Of a stretch of DNA of 64,000 nucleotides, positions 1 through 6,583 are shown piece by piece (the stretch's first letter is position 1; every line of letters starts with the position of its first letter). The notes under the pieces were generated by a model. The model did not search any database. It worked only from the letters and a program-made list of their open reading frames with translations, and was not told the origin of the DNA. The stretch is from Candidatus Sphingomonas phytovorans (GTDB lineage: Bacteria; Pseudomonadota; Alphaproteobacteria; Sphingomonadales; Sphingomonadaceae): assembly GCA_029202385.1 (NCBI GenBank), contig CP119314.1:2916501-2980500 (forward strand), given 5' to 3'. The translations under genes and the position numbers were made by a program.

Positions 1-252
1 GGGGTCGGCACGGCGCTGCTTTTCTTCATCGTGAACGGCTGGCTGCTCGGACAGGATCTCGGCGAGATGGTCGCCGCGCGTCACGTGCCCCACAAGGGCA
101 TGACGAGCTGGCGCGGCTCGACCGGCATGCAGCGTTTTGCCCTGGGTCTGGCCGGGACCGCCCTGTTCCTGGTGCCGATCCTCAACCTCGCCGCCCCGGT
201 GCTCGGCGCCGCGATGGCGACTCATCTGTTCCACGGAAGACGACGCGTATGA
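1..252 (+). CDS. EI24 / CysZ-like membrane protein, 3' end only
   Basis: The frame is open from the first base, so the 5' end of the gene lies outside the window; 83 C-terminal residues are visible. They contain two hydrophobic stretches (about residues 1-17 and 46-72) around a polar segment with a GYLL/GWLLG-type turn, which resembles the C-terminus of the EI24/CysZ integral membrane family. CysZ members import sulfate, but many alphaproteobacterial relatives have no proven substrate. The stop is 13 bases before the next start. The family call is inference from a short fragment. Confidence 0.6.
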   Translation, partial: GVGTALLFFIVNGWLLGQDLGEMVAARHVPHKGMTSWRGSTGMQRFALGLAGTALFLVPILNLAAPVLGAAMATHLFHGRRRV

Positions 253-265
253 AGGTGCCTGCGTA

Positions 266-652
266 ATGAAAAGACTTGCCTTGCTGATCCTGCCGGCGCT
301 GCTGCTCGCCGGATGCGGTACCACGGGGGTAGCGCCACGCCCTGTCCGCGCGGCGCCGGTGCCGATTCCCGTCCCCATCCCCGGCGGCGCGGCCGGGCTC
401 GACCGGGTGCTCGGCCAGACCGGCAACACGCTGGTCGGCCTGTTCGGCCAGCCCGCCGCCGACGTCCGCGAAGGCAGCGCGCGGAAGCTCCAGTTCGGCA
501 ACGCCACCTGCGTGCTCGACGCCTATCTCTACCCCAAGGGTCGCGGCGAGCCGGTCGTCACCTATGTCGACGCACGGCAGACCAACGGCAGTCCGATCGA
601 CCGGGCAAGCTGCGTCGGCGCGCTGAGCCTGGGACGGACGGGCGGGCGGTAA
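266..652 (+). CDS. small lipoprotein of unknown function
   Basis: This 128-residue protein begins with a short basic start, a hydrophobic stretch and the lipobox LLAGC (Cys at about residue 16), so it should be lipidated and sit in the cell envelope. A Pro/Val-rich linker follows. The folded part ends with a region rich in conserved-looking Gly and aromatic residues and a Cys pair (ATCVL and ASCVG). The fold resembles small envelope lipoproteins common in sphingomonads. It follows the EI24-like gene by 13 bases and may be co-transcribed. I do not recognise a specific function. Confidence 0.75.
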   Translation: MKRLALLILPALLLAGCGTTGVAPRPVRAAPVPIPVPIPGGAAGLDRVLGQTGNTLVGLFGQPAADVREGSARKLQFGNATCVLDAYLYPKGRGEPVVTYVDARQTNGSPIDRASCVGALSLGRTGGR

Positions 653-654
653 CA

Positions 655-700
655 AAAAGCCCCTCCCCTTCAGGGGAGGGGTTGGGGTGGGGGACGCCGA
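655..700 (+). repeat. left 46-bp inverted repeat of the DUF559 element
   Basis: Its reverse complement recurs at 1066-1111 with one mismatch (45 of 46). The outer half is a hairpin, CCCCTCCCC with loop TTCA-type and GGGGAGGGG. The inner half is a G-rich arm running up to the GTG start at 701. Read outward (minus strand), the hairpin is followed by a T-run, so it could act as an intrinsic terminator. It begins 2 bases after the stop of the preceding lipoprotein gene. Confidence 0.9.
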
Positions 701-1096
701 GTGGTTTCAGAAGCTGAACTTTTGAAGCGCGCGCACGAGATGCGCCGCAATCCCACGGAGCCTGAAAAGCGTTTGTGGCGACACCTCTCCAACGGACAAC
801 TTGGAGCGTACAAGTTCCGGCGCCAGCATGTAGTAGCCGACGCCTACGCGATCATGGATTTCTTTTGCCCGGCCATCGGATTGGGTATTGAAGTCGATGG
901 CGATACCCACAATGCTGATGAAGATATGAGGCGAGATAGTCGCTTGAAACATCGCGGCTTCACAATCCTGCGCTTCAGCAATGCGGACGTTATGACAAAC
1001 ATCGAGGGGGTCGTTGAAACGATCTTCGGCGCTGCGCAATCACTCCCCTCTCGCTGGTCTGGCAGTCGGCGTCCCCCACCCCAACCCCTCCCCTAA
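701..1096 (+). CDS. DUF559 endonuclease-like protein inside an inverted-repeat element
   Basis: The 131-residue protein has the hallmarks of DUF559, a Vsr/restriction-endonuclease-like family: the RRNPTEPEKRLW start, FRRQH, DFFCP, EVDGDTH and the FTILRF strand followed by an NIEGV helix. The acidic and His residues match the usual catalytic set, though activity is unproven. The GTG start at 701 is the first base after the left repeat. An internal ATG at 740 is an alternative but would lose the usual N-terminal helix. The last ten or so residues (Pro-rich) and the TAA stop at 1094-1096 are encoded within the right repeat, the stop falling in its hairpin loop. Base use is slightly less GC-rich than in neighbours. 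It probably belongs to the repeat element rather than to the flanking operons. Confidence 0.85.
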   Translation: MVSEAELLKRAHEMRRNPTEPEKRLWRHLSNGQLGAYKFRRQHVVADAYAIMDFFCPAIGLGIEVDGDTHNADEDMRRDSRLKHRGFTILRFSNADVMTNIEGVVETIFGAAQSLPSRWSGSRRPPPQPLP

Positions 1097-1111
1097 AGGG
1101 GAGGGGCTTTT
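1066..1111 (-). repeat. right 46-bp inverted repeat of the DUF559 element
   Basis: This is the inverted copy of 655-700 (45 of 46 identical). It contains the hairpin CCCCTCCCC-TAA-AGGGGAGGGG followed by CTTTTC on the plus strand, a plausible Rho-independent terminator for the DUF559 gene. The last base is also the first base of the queG stop codon triplet, so the element fits exactly between two convergent genes. No target-site duplication is evident. Confidence 0.9.
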
Positions 1112-2238
1112 CAGACGCCCCATTCCGCCTTCACCATCTCATCCGTCTCACCCGCGACCCGCGCCTCCCGTTCCAGTTCGAACCGCCCGCGATCCAGCCG
1201 CCCGAGCGCCCAGATCGCCGCCCCCCGCACCACCGGCGATTCGTCGCCCAGCAGAGCGGCAACCGGTTCCACCAGCGTATCCGCGCCGCTGTTCCCCGCC
1301 GCGATCAGGCAGTTCCGCATCATTCGGTTCCGCCCGATCCGCTTGATCGGCGATCCGGCGAACACCTCCCGAAACCCGGCATCGTCAAGCGCCAGCAGAT
1401 CAGCCAGGGCAGGCGCCGCCAGCTCCGCCCGCGGCGCGAAGGCCCGGTTCGCGCTCGCCGACGCGGCGAACTTGTTCCACGGGCACACCGCCAGGCAATC
1501 GTCGCAGCCATAGATTCGGTTGCCCATCGCGGCGCGGAATTCGTGTGGGATCGGGCCGGCATTCTCGATCGTCAGGTACGAGATGCACCGCCGCGCATCG
1601 AGCCGGTACGGCGCCGGAAACGCATCGGTGGGGCACGCCGCCTGGCACGCATCGCACGATCCGCAGGTATCGCGGCCCGGGACGTCCGGCGTCAGGTCGA
1701 GCGTGGTGTAGATCGCCCCAAGGAACAGCCAGCTCCCATGATCCCGGCTGACCAGGTTGGTATGCTTGCCCTGCCAGCCAAGCCCGGCAGCTTCCGACAG
1801 CGGCTTCTCCATCACCGGCGCGGTATCGACGAACACCTTCACATCGGCGCCCCGCACCTCCGCGACCAGCCACCGCGCCAGCGCCTTCAGCGCACGCTTC
1901 ATCACGTCGTGATAGTCGGCGCCCTGGGCATAGACCGAGATGCGCGCCCGCTCCCCCTCCCCCGCCAGCGCGAGCGGATCGACGGCCGGCGCATAGCTCA
2001 TGCCCAGCGAGATCACGCTGCGCACCTCGGGCCACAGGCCGGCCGGGCTTTCGCGATGATGCGCGCGCGATTCCATCCAGATCATGTCGCCATGCATGCC
2101 CTCGCCGAGCCACTGGTGCAGCCGCTCTGCGGTGCGCGGCGCGGCGTCGGCGCGTGCGATCCCGCAGGCGGCGAACCCAAGTTCAACCGCCTTCGCCTTC
2201 AGCCGTTCGTTCAGGGCGATGTCGTCGCTCACCGGCAC
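1111..2238 (-). CDS. queG: epoxyqueuosine reductase
   Basis: QueG performs the last step of queuosine synthesis, reducing epoxyqueuosine to queuosine in tRNA wobble position 34; it uses cobalamin and two 4Fe-4S clusters in the cytoplasm. The 375 residues show the cobalamin-domain acid in [10 protein letters not shown] (Asp at about 138), the first ferredoxin-like motif C192-xx-C195-xx-C198-xxx-C202-P, and the second at C245, C248 and C252 ([13 protein letters not shown]). A HEAT-like C-terminal stretch ([24 protein letters not shown], about 325-350) is typical of the family. Length is normal. It is convergent with the DUF559 element and divergent from the ABC exporter genes. Confidence 0.95.
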   Translation of the reverse strand: MPVSDDIALNERLKAKAVELGFAACGIARADAAPRTAERLHQWLGEGMHGDMIWMESRAHHRESPAGLWPEVRSVISLGMSYAPAVDPLALAGEGERARISVYAQGADYHDVMKRALKALARWLVAEVRGADVKVFVDTAPVMEKPLSEAAGLGWQGKHTNLVSRDHGSWLFLGAIYTTLDLTPDVPGRDTCGSCDACQAACPTDAFPAPYRLDARRCISYLTIENAGPIPHEFRAAMGNRIYGCDDCLAVCPWNKFAASASANRAFAPRAELAAPALADLLALDDAGFREVFAGSPIKRIGRNRMMRNCLIAAGNSGADTLVEPVAALLGDESPVVRGAAIWALGRLDRGRFELEREARVAGETDEMVKAEWGV

Positions 2239-2342
2239 CCGCTATCACGACGGCCGGGAAAAGTGATCCACCGTCGAGACACATTAACGAAGCGCTGGTA
2301 TCTGGCTTGCGTGTCCCGCCCGGGACGAACGGAAGGCAAGAC

Positions 2343-3281
2343 TTGATAACCGAAACTCTGGCGATCAGCGCCACCGGACTGGTCAAGAAATTCGGCGACC
2401 GCCGCGTTGTTGACGGCGTCGACATCGCGGTGCCCACTGGCATGATCTACGGCGTGCTCGGCCCCAACGGCGCCGGCAAGACGACCACGCTGCGCATGCT
2501 GCTCGGCATCATCGAACCCGATGGCGGCACCCGTACCCTGCTCGGCCATGCGCGTCCGCGCGAGGTGAGCGACCGGGTCGGTTACCTGCCCGAGGAACGC
2601 GGCCTCTATCCGGCGATGCGGGCGAAGGATGCGATCGCCTTCATGGGCGCGCTGCGCGGACTCGACCTCAAGACCGGCCGCAGGCGCGCCGTCGCCCTGA
2701 TGGAGGGGGCCGGTCTCGGCCACGCGGTCGACAGCAAGATCCGCAAATTGTCGAAGGGCATGGCGCAACTCGTGCAGTTGCTCGGCTCGGTCGTGCACGA
2801 GCCCGACCTGCTGGTGCTCGACGAGCCCTTTTCGGGCCTCGACCCGGTCAACCAGGACCGGCTCGAGACGCTGATCGTCGGCCAGCGCGACCGCGGCGCC
2901 ACCATCCTCTTCTCCACTCATGTCATGGCCCATGCTGAACGGCTGTGCGACCGCCTCGCGATCATCGCCGGCGGCAAGCGCCGCTTCGAGGGTACGGTGG
3001 CCGACGCACGCGGCATGCTGCCGATGCGGGCGCACTATGTACCGCATCATGATGGAGAGGGCATCGCCGCCCTGCTCCCGCCCGATGCCGAACGCGACGG
3101 CGATGGCTGGCGTTTCATCGTGCCCAACGGCGGCGTGGAGGACATATTGAAGCGGCTGATCGATGCTGGATACGGCATATCAGGCCTGTCGATGGAGCGG
3201 CCGGGTCTTCACGACGCATTCGTGCGAATCGTCGGCCCCGATGCCCTGAAGGATGAACCTGACGCGGAGATCGCGGCATGA
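2343..3281 (+). CDS. ABC transporter ATPase (NatA-like, ABC-2 exporter)
   Basis: The 312-residue protein is an ABC ATPase: Walker A GPNGAGKTTT at about 40-49, signature LSKGMAQ, Walker B LLVLDEP, and the switch-region STH motif. A roughly 80-residue C-terminal extension like DUF4162 of NatA-type subunits follows. I chose the TTG at 2343 because AAGG lies 6 bases upstream and the first residues then match the family start. A longer frame upstream would overlap the divergent queG gene. It overlaps the next gene by ATGA, so the two should form one exporter. Substrate is unknown; the NatA/NatB sodium exporter is the closest named relative. Confidence 0.88.
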   Translation: MITETLAISATGLVKKFGDRRVVDGVDIAVPTGMIYGVLGPNGAGKTTTLRMLLGIIEPDGGTRTLLGHARPREVSDRVGYLPEERGLYPAMRAKDAIAFMGALRGLDLKTGRRRAVALMEGAGLGHAVDSKIRKLSKGMAQLVQLLGSVVHEPDLLVLDEPFSGLDPVNQDRLETLIVGQRDRGATILFSTHVMAHAERLCDRLAIIAGGKRRFEGTVADARGMLPMRAHYVPHHDGEGIAALLPPDAERDGDGWRFIVPNGGVEDILKRLIDAGYGISGLSMERPGLHDAFVRIVGPDALKDEPDAEIAA

Positions 3282-4519
3282 GCGCCCGTCCGACCGGCAA
3301 TCTCCGCCGCCTCCTCCGCCAGACATTGACCATCGCCCGCCGCGATTTCGTGGCGACCGTGTTCACGCCGATGTTCCTGGTGTTCCTGTTCACCCCGGTG
3401 CTGATGCTCTCCTTCGGCCTGATCGGCGGCATGGGCGCCTCGTCGGTCACCAGCGCCTCGGTCGAAAAGGCAAGCATCGTCGCGATCGTCGATCCGGCGC
3501 AGCAGGAACCGATGCGCGCCGCCGACAAGCGCCTGCGCCAGCTCTATGCCAGGGATGACCGGCCACCTGCCCTCGTCATGCAGGTCCCGTCGGACAATCC
3601 CGCCGGCCAGGCGCATGTCGCGTTCAGCGACCGGGGCAGCGACGCCTCGGCTGCGCTGTATGGCGACCTCGCCCGCCCGACGATCCTCTATGGCGGCTTC
3701 GGCCGCCGCGACGCCAATTTCCTCGCCCAGCTCGCCGAGGAAACGCTGCGCATGGAAAAAAGCGGCACCGCCGCGCTCAGCACGCCGACCCTGACGTCGA
3801 TCGCCCGCGCCGAGCCGACCCCGACCGGCAACAAGCGCTCGGCCTTTTTCGCGGTGTTCGGCATCTTCTTCCTGACCCTGTTCCTAGCCGGCCAGGCGGT
3901 CGGCACCATGGCGGAAGAGCGCAGCAACAAGGTGGTCGAGGTGCTTGCCGCCGCCGTGCCGCTCGAGGCGGTGTTCTTCGGCAAGCTGATCGGCATGTTC
4001 GGATCGGCGCTGCTGTTCATCGGCTTCTGGGGCACGCTGGTCAGCCAGATCGACGTGTTCGTGCCCAATGCGCTCGGTGCCGCGTTCCGCGACATCGGCC
4101 CCGCGGTCGGCATGCCGGCCTTCGCGCTGCTGTTCGTCGCTTATTTCGCCATGGCCTATATGCTGCTCGGCGCGGTGTTCATGGGCGTCGGTGCCCAGGC
4201 GAGCACCCCGCGCGAGCTCCAGCTCCTCTCCCTGCCGATCACCATCCTGCAGATCATGATCTTCGGCGCGTCGGTCCAGGCGGTGTCCCGCCCCGACGGC
4301 TGGCTCGCCCGCGCGGTCGAGATTTTCCCGTTCAGCTCGCCCTATGCAATGGCCGGCCGTGCGGCCAACGCACCCGAGATCTGGCCGCATATCGCGGCGC
4401 TCGCCTGGCAATCGCTGTGGGTCGCGATCGTCATCGCCGTCGCCGCCCGTGCCTTTCGCAGGGGCGTGCTTCAATCGGGCAGCGGCAAGATCAACTGGAA
4501 GGGGCTGATCGGGCGCTGA
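3278..4519 (+). CDS. ABC-2 type permease (NatB-like)
   Basis: The 413-residue membrane protein has one N-terminal transmembrane helix (about 24-50), a large extracytoplasmic region (about 50-180) and a block of about five C-terminal helices containing the MAEERSNKVVEVLAAAVP stretch typical of ABC-2 permeases. It overlaps the ATPase gene by four bases, so translation is probably coupled. The stop codon lies in the loop of a hairpin (GGGCGC/GCGCCC, 4511-4526) that may help end transcription. The substrate is not readable from sequence. Confidence 0.88.
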   Translation: MSARPTGNLRRLLRQTLTIARRDFVATVFTPMFLVFLFTPVLMLSFGLIGGMGASSVTSASVEKASIVAIVDPAQQEPMRAADKRLRQLYARDDRPPALVMQVPSDNPAGQAHVAFSDRGSDASAALYGDLARPTILYGGFGRRDANFLAQLAEETLRMEKSGTAALSTPTLTSIARAEPTPTGNKRSAFFAVFGIFFLTLFLAGQAVGTMAEERSNKVVEVLAAAVPLEAVFFGKLIGMFGSALLFIGFWGTLVSQIDVFVPNALGAAFRDIGPAVGMPAFALLFVAYFAMAYMLLGAVFMGVGAQASTPRELQLLSLPITILQIMIFGASVQAVSRPDGWLARAVEIFPFSSPYAMAGRAANAPEIWPHIAALAWQSLWVAIVIAVAARAFRRGVLQSGSGKINWKGLIGR

Positions 4520-4550
4520 GGCGCCCGAAACATCGGCTGGCTCCCCTTTC

Positions 4551-4660
4551 CTTTTCCTTCCCCGGCGAAGGCCGGGGTCCAGTCGGGGGACATTTCTGGC
4601 TGGCGTTGCGCGCCGTTACCTGAACCTTCCCCACTGGAACTCGCCTTCGCCGGGGAAGGT
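4551..4660. repeat. REP-like hairpin pair
   Basis: A first hairpin, CCCCGGC-GAAG-GCCGGGG (4560-4577), is followed about 50 bases later by an inverted arm pair ACCTTCCCC (4624-4632) and GGGGAAGGT (4652-4660). The spacing and opposite orientation of two related GC-rich hairpins is the layout of REP/BIME-type elements. It fills most of the gap between the exporter and the P450 gene. Confidence 0.7.
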
Positions 4661-4820
4661 GCTTTTGCGGGCTGGCTGAAGGGCACATCGCCAATACCTG
4701 CCTTCGGCAACGACGCCATCATTCGACCTTTCCTAACCACCATCCTGGCGATCCCGTTGCAAAACACAATTGACACAAGTGTCAGCTAAGGCTTTCCTGC
4801 GCCCATAAGGAGAGCGGACA
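4661..4820 (+). promoter_or_regulatory. P450 promoter region with palindromic operator
   Basis: A TTGACA-like -35 hexamer (4770-4775) overlaps a perfect dyad TGACAC-AA-GTGTCA (4771-4784), placed about 37 bases before the P450 start. Such an overlap would let a dimeric repressor block the promoter. No clear -10 was found at ideal spacing (TTTCCT at 17 bases is weak). AAGGAG at 4807-4812 is the ribosome-binding site, 8 bases before the ATG. Confidence 0.5.
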
Positions 4821-6062
4821 ATGGCGACACAAGCACTGCATGCGGTCGAAACGGCGGTCGATCCGCTCGATGTGAGCCGGCCTGAGCTCTATCGCGACGA
4901 TGTGTGGCAGGCGCCCTTCCGCCAGCTCCGCGCCGAATCGCCGGTCCATTATGTCGAGCAGTCCGGCTTCGGCCCCTATTGGTCGGTCTCGACCTACAAG
5001 CCGATCGTCGAGGTCGAATCGCTTCCGGACATTTATTCGTCCGAGGCAGGCGGCATCACGCTCGCCGATTTCATCGAAAATTCGCCGACCGATGTGCGCA
5101 TGCCGATGTTCATCGCGATGGACCGGCCCAAGCATACCGGCCAGCGCCGCACGGTCGCGCCTGCCTTCACGCCGAGCGAGATGGTCCGCCTCTCCGACAA
5201 TATCCGCATGCGCACGGCCGAGGTGCTGGACAGCCTGGAGTGGAACAAGGAATTCGACTGGGTCGACACCGTCTCGATTGAGCTGACCACCCAGATGCTG
5301 GCGATCCTGTTCGACTTCCCCTGGGAGGACAGGCGCAAGCTGACCTTCTGGTCCGACTGGGCCGGCGATATCGAGCTGGTCAAGACCGAGGAGCTTCGAC
5401 TCGAACGCCTCAAGCACATGTATGAATGCGGCGGCTATTTCCAGAATCTGTGGAACCAGAAGCTCGGCAAGGAGCCGACGCCCGACCTCATCTCGATGAT
5501 GATGCATTCGGACGCGATGGCCGAAATGAGCCAGATGGAGTTCCTGGGGAACCTGATCCTGCTGATCGTCGGCGGCAACGACACCACGCGCAACTCGATG
5601 ACCGCCGCCGCCTATGGCCTCGACCTGTTCCCGGACGAGCGCGCCAAGCTCGAGGGGGATCCATCGCTGATCCACAATGCCGTGCAGGATATCATCCGCT
5701 GGCAGACCCCGCTCGCTCATATGCGCCGCACCGCGACCGAGGATACCGTGCTTGAAGGACAGCAGATCAGGGCCGGCGACAAGCTCGCGCTCTGGTATCT
5801 CTCGGCCAATCGCGACGAGAGCGTGTTCGAGAATGCCGACAAGATCATCGTCGACCGCCCCAATGCCCGCCGGCATCTTGCGTTCGGCCACGGCATCCAT
5901 CGCTGCGTCGGCGCCCGGCTCGCCGAGCTCCAGATCGCGACGCTGCTGGAGGAAATGGCCCGGCGCCGCATGCGGGTGAACGTGGTCGGCGAGCCGGAAC
6001 GCGTCGCTGCCTGCTTCGTCCACGGCTATCGCAAGCTGCCGGTCGAGATCAGCAAATATTGA
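4821..6062 (+). CDS. cytochrome P450, CYP153-like
   Basis: The 413-residue soluble P450 has the I-helix GGNDTTRNS (251-259), the K-helix stretch followed by RWQTPLAHMRR, and the heme loop FGHGIHRCVG with the thiolate Cys at 362. The NDTTRNS and WQTPLAHMRR segments resemble CYP153, which hydroxylates terminal carbons of alkanes and other hydrophobic chains using a ferredoxin and reductase. Those partners are not in this window. The K-helix ExxR motif reads DxxR here (Asp290, Arg293). A 13-bp perfect hairpin follows the stop. The CYP153 placement is by eye and the substrate is not predicted. Confidence 0.9.
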   Translation: MATQALHAVETAVDPLDVSRPELYRDDVWQAPFRQLRAESPVHYVEQSGFGPYWSVSTYKPIVEVESLPDIYSSEAGGITLADFIENSPTDVRMPMFIAMDRPKHTGQRRTVAPAFTPSEMVRLSDNIRMRTAEVLDSLEWNKEFDWVDTVSIELTTQMLAILFDFPWEDRRKLTFWSDWAGDIELVKTEELRLERLKHMYECGGYFQNLWNQKLGKEPTPDLISMMMHSDAMAEMSQMEFLGNLILLIVGGNDTTRNSMTAAAYGLDLFPDERAKLEGDPSLIHNAVQDIIRWQTPLAHMRRTATEDTVLEGQQIRAGDKLALWYLSANRDESVFENADKIIVDRPNARRHLAFGHGIHRCVGARLAELQIATLLEEMARRRMRVNVVGEPERVAACFVHGYRKLPVEISKY

Positions 6063-6072
6063 GCATCTGACT

Positions 6073-6100
6073 GCCCTCTCCCGCGGTCGCGGGAGAGGGC
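6073..6100 (+). terminator. hairpin terminator after the P450 gene
   Basis: A perfect 13-bp stem GCCCTCTCCCGCG / CGCGGGAGAGGGC with a 2-base loop begins 11 bases after the P450 stop. It lacks a long T-run, so termination strength is uncertain. Its stem sequence belongs to the CCCTCTCCC hairpin family seen elsewhere in the window. Confidence 0.6.
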
Positions 6101-6165
6101 TATTGCCGCGCGCACGTGCCGATGGATGACGCGCGTCCCTGGAGGCCGATCCGGACGACGAGCCC

Positions 6166-6260
6166 GTCATGCCGGACTTGTTCCGGCATCCACCGCTCAG
6201 CAAGAGTCGAAAGCGGCTGGTACGCGGCACGGTGGCTCCCGGAACGAATCCGGGGCAACG
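6166..6260. repeat. REP-like pair, CCGGACTTGTTCCGG family
   Basis: The first arm, starting GTCATGCCGGACTTGTTCCG, closely matches 9187-9223. The second arm, in opposite sense, carries CGGCACGGTGGCTCCCGGAA as at 9246-9265. Both arms form short hairpins. It lies in the 521-base gap between the P450 and the TonB receptor. Confidence 0.75.
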
Positions 6261-6583
6261 ATTCAAGCCGGATGGATCGTGTCAAGGATTAGGTCCCTCG
6301 CTGGATGCCCTCCCGCGACTGGCCCTCTCACCCAGCCTCGCACCATAGTGTCAGGCTCAGGCACATTCGAACGCCAGGTATGATTGCGTCGACGCGTCCA
6401 CGCGCATTTCCGGCGATTTTCCCGCCTCTGGTACACGAAATGATCCGACAACCCCGAATCTGTTGCCGCAAGGACACAGATCGCGCGCCGGTTTCACGCT
6501 TCTGTCATCGCACCATCATGCCGGCGGGATCACAATTTTCCGCAAGGGGGTGAAAATCAGGGCAATAAATTTGGAGACGATGC
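6261..6583 (+). other. leader region of the TonB receptor gene
   Basis: This stretch is noticeably less GC-rich than its surroundings, and I saw no convincing gene in it. It should carry the receptor promoter, but no textbook -35/-10 pair stood out. GGAG at 6572-6575 lies 8 bases before the ATG at 6584. Confidence 0.45.
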
